DNA of 45,350 nt from Bacillota bacterium (GCA_029776155.1 JAKOTU010000059.1:1-45350); one strand, 5' to 3'. Positions 21,659-29,627 are shown, counted from the first letter of the stretch. Numbers and translations are program-made. The notes: generated by a model not told the origin, from the sequence alone.

Positions 21659-22342
21659 CTAATCCTCCTCCGTTTGATTGGGCTCGCTTGTTTCCAGCTC
21701 CACTGTGATCTCCGGCGGATCGATCTCCACAGCTGCAATGCCCCGCCCCTGGGCATCCAAGGCCCGCACGGGGAAGGAGCTTCCCGGTTTGAGCCCATCT
21801 GCTGCGGTAAGATAGGCCACCACGTGATCCACCTGCTCCACTGCGCTGCGGGCTCCCCGGAGGGTAACCGCGGGCGGCTCAGGCCTAAGCTCGGCCACCA
21901 CCCCTGCCCGTTCCACCCCCAAGAGGGCCAAGGTAACGGGGAACACCGCTTCCACCAGCTCTTCCGTGTACACACTTACCCAGCTCGGGGTGATGCTCAG
22001 GATCTGAATACCTAGTGGACCAGAAACTTCAACATTATACGTTTCTGTTCCTGCCTGCGCTCCCCTGAGATTGATGGAAGCGGTAAGGGCGCCTTCTCCC
22101 CTGTTCAGCAAGGGGGCAAGTCCCCGGATGCGTACCCGGACAGGTTCAGGCCTCTCCACCAGCACCAAATCGGCGGGAAGCCCCTCCACCTCCACAGCTA
22201 AAGTTACGGTGCGCTCCGCCTCGCCCAAGGAGCCGCCGCCGGCAGCCAACAGCCAGAGGATGATCGCGAGAAGCAGGGAAAACAGCCGCCAGTACACATC
22301 GGGCCTGGTGAGGAAGGCCCACAGCTTCTTGACAACTCTCAT
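21659..22342 (-). CDS. cdaR: CdaA regulatory protein CdaR (YbbR-domain protein)
   Basis: This is a membrane-anchored partner that modulates the diadenylate cyclase CdaA. It has 227 residues with one N-terminal membrane helix (about 18-35, YWRLFSLLLAIILWLLAAG) and about two extracytoplasmic YbbR repeats, shorter than the four-repeat Bacillus protein. Repeat-like blocks include PEPVRVRIRGLAPLLNR and PPAVTLRGARSAVEQVDHVV. Its start overlaps the cdaA stop in ATGA, indicating coupled translation, and glmM follows three bases after its stop. Confidence 0.92.
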   Translation of the reverse strand: MRVVKKLWAFLTRPDVYWRLFSLLLAIILWLLAAGGGSLGEAERTVTLAVEVEGLPADLVLVERPEPVRVRIRGLAPLLNRGEGALTASINLRGAQAGTETYNVEVSGPLGIQILSITPSWVSVYTEELVEAVFPVTLALLGVERAGVVAELRPEPPAVTLRGARSAVEQVDHVVAYLTAADGLKPGSSFPVRALDAQGRGIAAVEIDPPEITVELETSEPNQTEED

Positions 22343-23094
22343 GCCTCCTCCCCTCCCTGCAGGTGGTGGGCCAGCAGTTCCTTGAGGCGGTTTTCAGTCA
22401 GATAGCGGCGCAGGGCGCCCCCTGCGGCCAGGGAGATTACCCCCGTCTCCTCGGAAACCACCACAACCACCGCGTCGGTCTGCTCTGCCAGTCCCACTGC
22501 CGCCCGGTGCCGCGTGCCCAATCCGCCACTGAGTCTGGCATCGGTCAGGGGAAACACACACCCGGCGGCGGCAATTCTGCCCTCGGCAATAATCACCCCA
22601 CCATCGTGCAGGGGCGTCCCCGGCTCAAAGATGTTGCGCAGAAGCTCGCTGCTGATTTCGGCATCGAGCTTCACCCCAGTTTCTATGTACTCATGCAGGC
22701 CCGTCTTACGCTGAAAGGCGATGAGGGCTCCCACCTTTCCAGCGCTGAGCTGCATTACCGCCCGGCAGACTGCCTCCAAATCCACACCTTCCTGCCCAGG
22801 CCCCCGACCTAAAGGCCAGTTGAAAAGCTGTCCCCTCCCCAAATGCTCTAAGGCGCGCCGCAGTTCAGGATAGAACACCACGGGCAGGGCGACCAAAACC
22901 ATGGTGGTGGTCTGATCCAACAGCCAGCCCACGGTACGTAGGCTTAACGCACGAGCCACTACACTGCTGGCAAAAATCACCGCCAGCCCCTTCACCAGTG
23001 TAGTGGCTCGTGTCCCTTGCAAGGAGCGGATCACCCGGTACACCACGTACGCCACGATGAGAATGTCAATGGCATCGCGAACTGTGAAAATCAC
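22339..23094 (-). CDS. cdaA: Membrane diadenylate cyclase (c-di-AMP synthase)
   Basis: It makes cyclic di-AMP from two ATP at the membrane; the signal governs potassium and osmolyte balance and cell-wall homeostasis. It has 251 residues. The N-terminal part (about 1-80) holds hydrophobic helices; the DAC domain follows with GALIAFQRKTGL, the active-site LHDGG (162-166) and GTRHRAAVG (193-201). The usual DGA motif reads DGG here, a small change next to the catalytic Asp. The ATG overlaps nothing upstream; an aminotransferase gene ends 18 bases before it. The order cdaA-cdaR-glmM is the conserved one. Confidence 0.95.
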   Translation of the reverse strand: MIFTVRDAIDILIVAYVVYRVIRSLQGTRATTLVKGLAVIFASSVVARALSLRTVGWLLDQTTTMVLVALPVVFYPELRRALEHLGRGQLFNWPLGRGPGQEGVDLEAVCRAVMQLSAGKVGALIAFQRKTGLHEYIETGVKLDAEISSELLRNIFEPGTPLHDGGVIIAEGRIAAAGCVFPLTDARLSGGLGTRHRAAVGLAEQTDAVVVVVSEETGVISLAAGGALRRYLTENRLKELLAHHLQGGEEA

Positions 23095-23112
23095 CGAGTG
23101 TTCCCCCTTAAG

Positions 23113-24234
23113 CTACCGCGCGGCCAAAACCCTTTCCGCCGCTGCAGTGGCTTGACCAAATTTCTGCAGTTCAACTTCCAAAACAGCCAGGGCAGTAAGG
23201 ACATCCAAGGGCGTAGCGTAGCCCATATGGCCGATGCGGAAAACCCGGCCGGCATGTACACCCTGGCCGCCTGCGAACTCAACTCCGTACTTTAAGCGGA
23301 TGCCCTTGCGAAACTCATCGGCCTGGGGATGGCGCACCGCAGTCAGGGTTGGCGAAGCATCCTCGTCGCTCACCAACAGCTCCAGGCCTAAAGCCCGGAT
23401 CCCAGCCCTGGTCATATCCCGCATGAGAGCGTGGCGGGCATACACATTGGCCAAGCCCTCCGCTTCCAACATGTTTAAGGTTTCCTCAAGGGCAAAGACA
23501 ATATGAATATTGGGGGTAAAGGGGGTTTCTCCTTTTTCCAAAAACTGTTCGTATCTGCGCAGATCAAAGTAGTACCTGCTGCCTTCACACCGCTCCAGGT
23601 AAGCCCGGGCCCGCTCCGAAAAGGCAAGGAAAGCGGCTCCAGGCGGCATCATCAGGCACTTCTGCGAAGCACTCACCACCACATCGAGCCCCCACTCATC
23701 CATGGCACAGGGGACACCGCCCAGGGCACTCACCGCATCCACCACCAAGAGGGCCTGATGATTGCCCCGTGCCTTGGCCACTGCCTCCACATCGTTGAGC
23801 ACGGCCGTGGAGGACTCATTGTACACTACAAAGATCAGCTCAATTTCAGGATGCTGGGCTAGGAAATCCGCCACCTGGTCCGCATCGACCCCCCGGTCCC
23901 AGGGGAACTCCAGCACATGCACCGTGGCTTTGTAGGCTGTGCACAACTCGGCCCAGCGCTTGCCGAAAAACCCGCCCACCAGGCAGAGCACGGGAGTACC
24001 CGGGGAAACCAAATTGGCCACCGCGGCCTCCATGCCCGCCGTTCCAGAACCGGTGATCATGTACACAGGGTTCTCAGTGCCGAACAGGGGCTGCAGGCGT
24101 GAGAGAACCGAGGGGAACTTCTCCTTGAAGATGGCCCCCCGGTGGTTGATCACGGGCCTGGCCATCTGCAGCGCTACGCCGCTGGGCACAGGAACTGGCC
24201 CTGGAATGCGCAGCTCCGGCTTAAAACGGTACAT
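23113..24234 (-). CDS. Class V aminotransferase (serine-pyruvate / alanine-glyoxylate type)
   Basis: This PLP aminotransferase has 373 residues. The PLP lysine is Lys192 in SASQKCLMMPPG and the pyridine-binding Asp lies in VVDAVSALGG; MITGSGTAGMEAAVANL binds the cofactor phosphate. The N-terminal LRIPGPVPVPSGVALQMARP fits the SgaA/AGXT group, which acts on alanine, serine, glyoxylate or pyruvate. The ATG has AAGGAGG seven bases ahead; the frame is open eight codons further but without a site. It lies between a flavodoxin-like gene and cdaA. The exact substrate pair is not decidable. Confidence 0.9.
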   Translation of the reverse strand: MYRFKPELRIPGPVPVPSGVALQMARPVINHRGAIFKEKFPSVLSRLQPLFGTENPVYMITGSGTAGMEAAVANLVSPGTPVLCLVGGFFGKRWAELCTAYKATVHVLEFPWDRGVDADQVADFLAQHPEIELIFVVYNESSTAVLNDVEAVAKARGNHQALLVVDAVSALGGVPCAMDEWGLDVVVSASQKCLMMPPGAAFLAFSERARAYLERCEGSRYYFDLRRYEQFLEKGETPFTPNIHIVFALEETLNMLEAEGLANVYARHALMRDMTRAGIRALGLELLVSDEDASPTLTAVRHPQADEFRKGIRLKYGVEFAGGQGVHAGRVFRIGHMGYATPLDVLTALAVLEVELQKFGQATAAAERVLAAR

Positions 24235-24264
24235 ACAGCATCCTCCTTGCGCGATCAATAATCT

Positions 24265-24684
24265 CTAACCTTCCAGCAAGCGCCTCAAGCGCTTGACGAT
24301 GGCCAAAATCTCCTGCCTCCCGCCCAGCGCTCCGAAATCCTCCACGATAACCCCCTGCTTTTCCATGTGGCCCATGAGCACGCGCAGCGCCTTGGTGGTG
24401 CCCAAAAGGCCGGGCAAGACCAAAGCGCAGCCCCGCTTGCCTTCCAAGCGAGTGGTCCTTTTGATCAGATTATCCATATCCGCAGGAATCTGCGGCTTCC
24501 ACCAGCCCGTGTAACCGCACACTACGCACACCAACCCATAGGGCGCTGTGCTCACCGGGGACGTCCCGGCACTCGCTGGGGAGATCAGGTCTACCTTGAC
24601 CTGTTCCTTGGCGAGGGCCTCCTGCAGTACTGCCACCGCTTTCTGCGTCTTGGGGTCATCCGCGTGCATGATCAGAACGCGCAC
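24265..24684 (-). CDS. Small flavodoxin-like protein of unknown function
   Basis: It has 139 residues from a GTG with GGGAGG eight bases ahead; the frame is open further upstream, but that part overlaps the previous gene. The alternating strand-helix pattern begins MRVLIMHADDPKTQKAVAVL, continues LVCVVCGYTGWWKPQIPADM and KRGCALVLPGLLGTTKALRVL, and ends with a helix-rich QEILAIVKRLRRLLEG. This resembles a flavodoxin-like alpha/beta fold, but the normal FMN loop (T/SxTGxT) is not evident at the N-terminus. There is no clear family. It lies between the ADP-dependent sugar kinase and the aminotransferase, apparently co-transcribed. No function is assigned. Confidence 0.6.
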   Translation of the reverse strand: MRVLIMHADDPKTQKAVAVLQEALAKEQVKVDLISPASAGTSPVSTAPYGLVCVVCGYTGWWKPQIPADMDNLIKRTTRLEGKRGCALVLPGLLGTTKALRVLMGHMEKQGVIVEDFGALGGRQEILAIVKRLRRLLEG

Positions 24685-24745
24685 AGTAATAGCCTCCCGT
24701 TTCTGTCCTTCCCTGCCTACTTCTCCAAAAATACTTAAAATCCTG

Positions 24746-26167
24746 TTAACGCCGGCTGTGTTCGTAGGAGTACGCCGAAGAGGAGATGGTATCACCCATG
24801 CCCACGGTGCTCACCGGGTTGGGAACCACATGGGCAGGAACAATCAGCACCGCATGGGATGCAAACTCCAAGATGCCTTCCTCCAGGAAATCGCCGGGTA
24901 CGTCCACGCCGCGCCGCTTCATCTCTTCAGCAAAGACCTCCAGCTGCTTAAAGCCGATGGAGGACAAGGCTATTTCGCCAGCTTCCGGCAGCTGTTCGGG
25001 GCGGACGTAACCTCCGTACTTGGCCTTGATAGCATTTATCGAGGAAGCGTACAGGCAGGCCTCCCGCACCTGCTGCAGGGGCACACTGTACGGCTTTTTC
25101 ACCAGAACCACGTAGTAGCCCAGATTATGCAGGTGGAAGCGCTCAAACCCCAATTCTTCCATAATTTTCAAACTGCCATCGTAAAGGGTGTAGGAGCATT
25201 CGTTGCTGTCAATGGCTTCCCTTTCCTGCTCGTAGCCGTAGATGCGCAGTACCCGCTTGATCTCGTTTTCGTTGATCCCAAAGGACTGGATTTCGCTGGC
25301 CACTGCCTTGAGCATGGTCTTTTCGGCCTCGTCAGCGCTCATGGGCACATATTCAAAATGCAGCCGCAGGCTGGGGTTAGCGGACTTAAGCCGGCGCACG
25401 TTGGCCATGGAGCTTTCCAGATACTCCCGAAGTGCGCCCTCCTCCGCGGGTGCATAGTGGAAACCGGCCAGGAAGGCCACATCCACCGCTTTGCCCAAAT
25501 CAGGGAGGAACTGTTCAGTCTCTGGATCAAAGGCCATGACCGCGCCCTTGGGCCTGGTGGCCAGAATCACCCGGTTAGCCCTGGGGGTGGTGATCACATG
25601 TCCCCCCAGTTCGAAGCGCTCATCCTTGGCATACTCGAAGATCCAGTTCTCCTTGAGCTCATCCTGGGGCCGGGCTGCCTCCCGGGCACCAACAATGCTC
25701 AGCTCTCCGCCGCGGACCACCGGCGCATCCACCTCCGGGAAGAACATGGAGGCCTGTTTAGGAGAGAGCAGGGCGGTATACACAACGGAATGGGCACCGA
25801 GGGCCGCCATTTGGTTGGCAATAATGCCTGCTTGTCCACCCATGCTCTCCTGCCGATCAGGAAAAACTTCTTCCAACCAGCTCAGCATAGCCATATCCCG
25901 CAGCACAATGTGCACCGATTTGCCTTCCTGCAGGGCCTGCATGAGCACGGCCAGGAACTCATTCTCATTGTGCACCTCGGGAATCTCTGTGTTGAGCAGC
26001 CTTTCCACGGCCGCAAAGTCAATGCGAGGATTGGCCAGTAAGGGGCCGAGTTTATCCTGATCGAGATGCACCACAACATCAACATTAGTATTAAATGCTG
26101 CCAGAGTGTTCGCTGTGATCCGGTTCTGCACACAAGCCTTCACCCTGTCCTGCCAAACGGTCTGCAA
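24746..26167 (-). CDS. ADP-dependent sugar kinase (archaeal-type glucokinase/phosphofructokinase family)
   Basis: It has 473 residues, matching the 450-470 residue ADP-dependent glucokinase/6-phosphofructokinase family of Thermococcales and methanogens. It would phosphorylate glucose or fructose-6-phosphate using ADP rather than ATP. Visible family marks are FNTNVDVVVHLD near the N-terminus, the SMGGQAGIIANQ sugar-site block, GGHVITTPRANRVIL, LHFEYVPMSADE (the archaeal HxE region) and PVSTVGMGDTISS with catalytic Asp459 near the C-terminus. The start is TTG with AGGAGGT seven bases ahead. A promoter candidate lies directly upstream. Glucose versus fructose-6-phosphate specificity cannot be read from the sequence by eye. 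Confidence 0.85.
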   Translation of the reverse strand: MQTVWQDRVKACVQNRITANTLAAFNTNVDVVVHLDQDKLGPLLANPRIDFAAVERLLNTEIPEVHNENEFLAVLMQALQEGKSVHIVLRDMAMLSWLEEVFPDRQESMGGQAGIIANQMAALGAHSVVYTALLSPKQASMFFPEVDAPVVRGGELSIVGAREAARPQDELKENWIFEYAKDERFELGGHVITTPRANRVILATRPKGAVMAFDPETEQFLPDLGKAVDVAFLAGFHYAPAEEGALREYLESSMANVRRLKSANPSLRLHFEYVPMSADEAEKTMLKAVASEIQSFGINENEIKRVLRIYGYEQEREAIDSNECSYTLYDGSLKIMEELGFERFHLHNLGYYVVLVKKPYSVPLQQVREACLYASSINAIKAKYGGYVRPEQLPEAGEIALSSIGFKQLEVFAEEMKRRGVDVPGDFLEEGILEFASHAVLIVPAHVVPNPVSTVGMGDTISSSAYSYEHSRR

Positions 26168-26203
26168 CGGTTCTACCTCCTATTGTTCGTTCTCTACTAA
26201 GAT

Positions 26204-26232
26204 ATACTAACATAACCTACCCGCCCAGACAA
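26204..26232 (-). promoter_or_regulatory. Sigma-A-type promoter candidate for the ADP-kinase to dnaI gene run
   Basis: TTGTCT, 17 bases, TAGTAT lies about 40 bases upstream of the ADP-dependent kinase start. An 8-base palindrome (ACAATTGT, 26229-26236) overlaps the -35, and a CCCGCC/GGCGGG pair flanks it, so regulation here is possible. Confidence 0.5.
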
Positions 26233-26247
26233 TTGTACCAGGCGGGA

Positions 26248-26964
26248 TCAAAGATGTCCTTGATAATAATTATACAGCCCCGCGAAAATGGCTTCAGCCA
26301 CCCTTTTCTGGTAAGCGGGATCCGCCAGCAGCTCAGCTTCCCTAGGATTGGATAAAAACCCCACTTCCACCAGGGCCGCGGGCATGGAGGTGTCCCTAAG
26401 CACCCGGAAATCTCCAACCTTGGCGGCTCGGGTATTGGGCCCCAGGCGCTTCACCAGCTCAGCCTGGATGCACTTGGCCAGCCGTTCACCCGCGGGGTCG
26501 CTTTCGTAATAAAAGGTCTGGGCACCAGACCAAATGGATGACGGAAAGAAATTGGCATGAATGGATAGATAAAGGTCGGCCCCGGCTTCTTCGGCAATGC
26601 GCACCCGGCGCTCCAGATCCTGGCGCTTGCGGGTCAGCAGGTGCTGTTCACTGGAATCGGCCAGGTCGTAATCGCCTTGGCGCACCATGATCACAAAGAC
26701 CGCGGCCCTGCTTAAAAGGTGCTCTAGTTCCCGCGCGATGGCTAGGGTAATATCCTTTTCCAGTACCCCCTTGGGGCTCACCGCTCCCGGATCAATCCCC
26801 CCATGGCCCGCATCCAGCACGATGGTACGGCCGGAAAGGCCCTGGGTTCGGCTGGTGGACGCGGGCACAAGATCAAGGCTTCCTGTTCCCAAAAAGATGC
26901 CCAGGGTTACACAGCCCAACACCCACCAGGCCAGGTGCTGGGCGCGCCCAACCCACACGCGCAT
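26248..26964 (-). CDS. cwlD: Germination-specific N-acetylmuramoyl-L-alanine amidase (CwlD-like)
   Basis: CwlD strips peptides from muramic acid during cortex formation, allowing muramic-delta-lactam synthesis needed for germination. It has 238 residues from the ATG with GGAGGTG ahead; the frame is open 34 codons further but overlaps the methyltransferase gene. An N-terminal membrane/signal segment (about 10-27) precedes an Amidase_3 domain with zinc ligands His54 (LDAGHGG), Glu69 and His136 (LSIHANF), and catalytic Glu200 (ALVEVGFLSN). The SSIWSGAQTFYY block and the TRKRQDLERRV linker are characteristic of CwlD rather than of general autolysins. This supports a spore-former. Confidence 0.88.
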   Translation of the reverse strand: MRVWVGRAQHLAWWVLGCVTLGIFLGTGSLDLVPASTSRTQGLSGRTIVLDAGHGGIDPGAVSPKGVLEKDITLAIARELEHLLSRAAVFVIMVRQGDYDLADSSEQHLLTRKRQDLERRVRIAEEAGADLYLSIHANFFPSSIWSGAQTFYYESDPAGERLAKCIQAELVKRLGPNTRAAKVGDFRVLRDTSMPAALVEVGFLSNPREAELLADPAYQKRVAEAIFAGLYNYYQGHL

Positions 26965-26989
26965 AAAAACACCTCCCCACCCAGAGTAT

Positions 26990-27601
26990 TCAGGTGCGGA
27001 GTTGTTTACAACACTGGAGGACCCGAAAACCGCCTTGACGCTCCAAGGTGGTGCAGCCGCCCGCAAGCTCCTCTAGATAGGTCTGGAGGCTTTTGGCCCC
27101 CTGCTTGGTGCGGATCACCACCAGTAAGCAGCCGCCGGGTTTCAAGGCCTGGTAGGCTTCGGTGAGCAGAGCATAGACCACCTTTTTCCCCGCCCGAATC
27201 GGGGGGTTGCAGAGCACCCAGTCGAACTCCACCGCGGGCAGGGCGGCCAGCCCATCAGATAAAAAGACCTGGGCATTGGTGATGCCATTGGCAGCCAGAT
27301 TCTGCCTCGCCAGCTCCACAGCGCGCTCGTTCACATCCACAAGGTACACCCGTCCCCCCGGACCCACCAGATCCGCGGCCACCAGCCCCAGGGGGCCGTA
27401 ACCGCAGCCCAGGTCCAAGACCACATCCCCGGGCTGCAGATCCAGGCAGTTGATCAAAAGCCTGGTGCCGGCATCGATCTCATCCTTGGAAAAAACCCCG
27501 GCATCGCTCTGAAACTGGTACACTTTCCCCCTCAGTTCGGCCTGGAACCGAAAGGGCTTGTGCTCAGCGCCTGGTTTGGGGGTGAAATAATGCTCACTCA
27601 T
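26990..27601 (-). CDS. Class I SAM methyltransferase, RsmC-like (YbxB family)
   Basis: It has 203 residues. SDAGVFSKDEIDAGTRLLI, the SAM-binding LDLGCGYGPLGLVAA and the catalytic NPPIRAGK identify the short RsmC/YbxB-type methyltransferases, whose relatives methylate guanine N2 in 16S rRNA. Its ATG overlaps the stop of the LolA/TPR gene (ATGA), so translation is coupled. cwlD follows. In many Firmicutes the orthologue sits between rplL and rpoB, so this location is different. The exact RNA target is not known. Confidence 0.88.
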   Translation of the reverse strand: MSEHYFTPKPGAEHKPFRFQAELRGKVYQFQSDAGVFSKDEIDAGTRLLINCLDLQPGDVVLDLGCGYGPLGLVAADLVGPGGRVYLVDVNERAVELARQNLAANGITNAQVFLSDGLAALPAVEFDWVLCNPPIRAGKKVVYALLTEAYQALKPGGCLLVVIRTKQGAKSLQTYLEELAGGCTTLERQGGFRVLQCCKQLRT

Positions 27602-28809
27602 TCCGCTTCACCCAACGCGTTCAAAACCAGCTGGAGGTGCCCGGAGATCTCATCCACCGCCTCTTCCGGTGCAGTGGCCAAAGCCTCCTCCAAGATCTTC
27701 TTGGCCTCTTCCAAACGCCCCACCAGGTAGTAGCCGTAGCCTAAAGTGTCCAGGTACACAGCCCTGCGCTCCAGCTCCACGGCGCGCTCGGCCATTTCAA
27801 TGGCCTTGGAAATGTTCACTTCCCGGAGCAGGTAATGGTAGGCCAGGTTGTTCAGGGCCAGGTGGTTGTCGGGCTGGCGCATGAGCACTTGCTGGTAGTT
27901 CTCCACCACCCCAAGATAGTTGTCCAGATGTTCATAGGCAAAGGCTTGGTACAGATAACCCTGCCAGAACTGGGGCGCGGCCGCGAGCAGTTCCTGGGCA
28001 ATGGCCAAAGCCCTTTCCCAGTTCTCCTCCTCCAGGCAGGCGAAATACTGATCATTGAGCTCCCGCACGGTATCCAGCCGTCGGAAGGGATTATCCTCCC
28101 ACTTCTCCCTGAAGGACCAACCCCGGAAGGTAGTGTGCACTTCTCCCAAAGGCTCCTTAACGGTCAGGCGCACCGGCAGCCAGCCGTCCTCTCCTAGGTC
28201 AAACTGCAGGATAGCCGTTTCTTTGGTCAAAAACAGCTCCAGTTCCACAGAGGTGATCCGCTCTGTCTGCTCCCCATCGCGGATAAAACTGAACACCGAA
28301 ACCAGCGTCCGTTTGCCCTGGCGCAGGAGGAAAGGCAGTCCGCTCTGCTCGTGCAGCCACAGGATCAGTTCCGGATCCCCTTCCGCTGTGTAGCGCTTCA
28401 CCTCGCAGCCCGCCACCTGATCCACACCGGAAAACTTCCAGGGCCGCCGGGCATAGTCGGCCAAGGCAAACAGGTAGTTGGCAAAGTCCTCAAACAACCA
28501 ATACCGCTCGTAGCTGTACTGGACATCGCCGCCTGTCTGCACTTCCAAAAACCCGTTGTGGCCTGTGATGGTCACCGGCCCTTCTTCGGAATAATACTCC
28601 ACCTGAAAACTGCGGGGGTAGGCAAAATGGAGCACCCCATCCATGAGCAGGACTTCTTCATCCTCCCTAATGAGCTGGGAGAAGACACGCACGCTGCCAA
28701 AGCCGTGGCTGAGCCAGTCCTGGAGCTCCGCGGCCGCTGCCGGCCCTGTGAGGGCGGCGGATAAAATGCAAGCTAAAAGCAGAAGTGCTGACCGATGTTT
28801 CCTGAGCAT
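27598..28809 (-). CDS. Secreted LolA-like and TPR protein
   Basis: It has 403 residues. A signal peptide (about 1-27, LLLLACILSAALTGPAAAA) is followed by a beta-rich part (about 30-235) that reads like a LolA/YdcC outer-membrane-lipoprotein-sorting fold (LLMDGVLHFAYPRSFQVEYY, GCEVKRYTAEGDPELILWLHEQSGLPFLLRQ). A C-terminal set of about three tetratricopeptide repeats (about 260-395) follows, for example DNHLALNNLAYHYLL and AVYLDTLGYGYYLVGRLEEAKKILEEAL. The ATG overlaps the deoC stop (TGATG); a TTG one codon upstream is also possible. The first half resembles sporulation-linked LolA-like proteins of Firmicutes. The fusion to TPRs suggests a scaffold, but no function is known. Confidence 0.75.
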   Translation of the reverse strand: MLRKHRSALLLLACILSAALTGPAAAAELQDWLSHGFGSVRVFSQLIREDEEVLLMDGVLHFAYPRSFQVEYYSEEGPVTITGHNGFLEVQTGGDVQYSYERYWLFEDFANYLFALADYARRPWKFSGVDQVAGCEVKRYTAEGDPELILWLHEQSGLPFLLRQGKRTLVSVFSFIRDGEQTERITSVELELFLTKETAILQFDLGEDGWLPVRLTVKEPLGEVHTTFRGWSFREKWEDNPFRRLDTVRELNDQYFACLEEENWERALAIAQELLAAAPQFWQGYLYQAFAYEHLDNYLGVVENYQQVLMRQPDNHLALNNLAYHYLLREVNISKAIEMAERAVELERRAVYLDTLGYGYYLVGRLEEAKKILEEALATAPEEAVDEISGHLQLVLNALGEAE

Positions 28810-29618
28810 CAATAGTCTGTCTCTCCCCTCAAGCCCTCAACAATGGCCACCCCAGCACTGGCACCGATGCGGTTGGCCCCCGCTTCCAGCATAGCCATGG
28901 CCGTGGCCGCATCCCTAACGCCGCCGGAAGCCTTCACACCGAAGTCTTCCCCTACGACCCGGCGCATGAGTTTAATATCCTCCACCGTGGCGCCGCCGGG
29001 TCCAAAACCGGTAGAAGTCTTGACAAAATCGGCGCCGGCCAGTTTGGTCAGAATGCAGCCTTGGACAATCTGCTCCTTAGTCAGGTAACCCGTTTCTAGG
29101 ATCACCTTGAGCACCAAATCAGGCACTGCCTCCCGCACAGCTTTGATATCCGAGTAAACCTGCGCGTAATCTCCCTCCATAAGGGCACCGATATTCAAAA
29201 CCATATCAACTTCTTCGGCCCCCGCGGCAGCTGCATCGCGGGCTTCTAGGACCTTAGTCAAGGTAGTGTTGGCACCCAGGGGAAAACCCACCACAGTGCA
29301 GACTTTCACTGCGCTGCCCCGCACCAAGCGGGTCGCGGCAGCTACATGCACTGGATGCACGCACACGGAAGCAAAGCCATACTGGAGTGCTTCCTGGCAC
29401 AATTTCTCTATTTCCCGCTTCGCTGCCGTGGGCTTGAGCAGTGTATGATCGATGAAACTAGCCAGGCTCTGCCCTTGAGCTGCGCCAGCCCCCGGCCTCC
29501 TGCCCGGCCGCGCCGGTACCACCAGGCGGATTCCCTGCTGCGCCAAGGCCAAACTGATCTGTTCTCTCTGCTCATCCAGCCACTTCTGATCCATGCTGAC
29601 CATCCTTTCCCAACCCAT
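28809..29618 (-). CDS. deoC: Deoxyribose-phosphate aldolase with N-terminal extension
   Basis: It cleaves 2-deoxyribose-5-phosphate to glyceraldehyde-3-phosphate and acetaldehyde. The (beta/alpha)8 core (about 52-265) has FIDHTLLKPTA, VDMVLNIGAL, KVILETGYLT, the Schiff-base lysine in FVKTSTGFGPGGAT, and VKASGGVRD. At 269 residues it is about 45 longer than the usual 220; the extra N-terminal part is helical and then Pro/Arg/Gly-rich. The first ATG has AAGGAG five bases ahead, so the extension seems translated; ATGs at codons 6 and 9 are alternatives that shorten it little. It lies nine bases after glpK. Confidence 0.94.
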   Translation of the reverse strand: MGWERMVSMDQKWLDEQREQISLALAQQGIRLVVPARPGRRPGAGAAQGQSLASFIDHTLLKPTAAKREIEKLCQEALQYGFASVCVHPVHVAAATRLVRGSAVKVCTVVGFPLGANTTLTKVLEARDAAAAGAEEVDMVLNIGALMEGDYAQVYSDIKAVREAVPDLVLKVILETGYLTKEQIVQGCILTKLAGADFVKTSTGFGPGGATVEDIKLMRRVVGEDFGVKASGGVRDAATAMAMLEAGANRIGASAGVAIVEGLRGETDY

Positions 29619-29627
29619 TTCTGCTCC

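Noticed and set aside
24685..24795. N-terminal extension of the flavodoxin-like protein
   Set aside because: It overlaps the end of the ADP-dependent kinase gene and has no ribosome-binding site; the GTG at 24684 does.
24548..26041. Plus-strand open frame of about 497 codons antisense to the ADP-dependent kinase
   Set aside because: No motif or ribosome-binding site; the minus-strand product has consistent family signatures across the whole span.
23113..26167. Interpretation of the kinase, flavodoxin-like and aminotransferase genes as a defined new pathway
   Set aside because: Adjacency alone is not enough; no shared substrate can be named, so it is left as an observation on the small unknown protein.
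26220..26246. Terminator after cwlD
   Set aside because: The CCCGCC/GGCGGG stem is only six pairs with a 15-base loop and lacks a T-run. It is kept only as a possible regulatory element.
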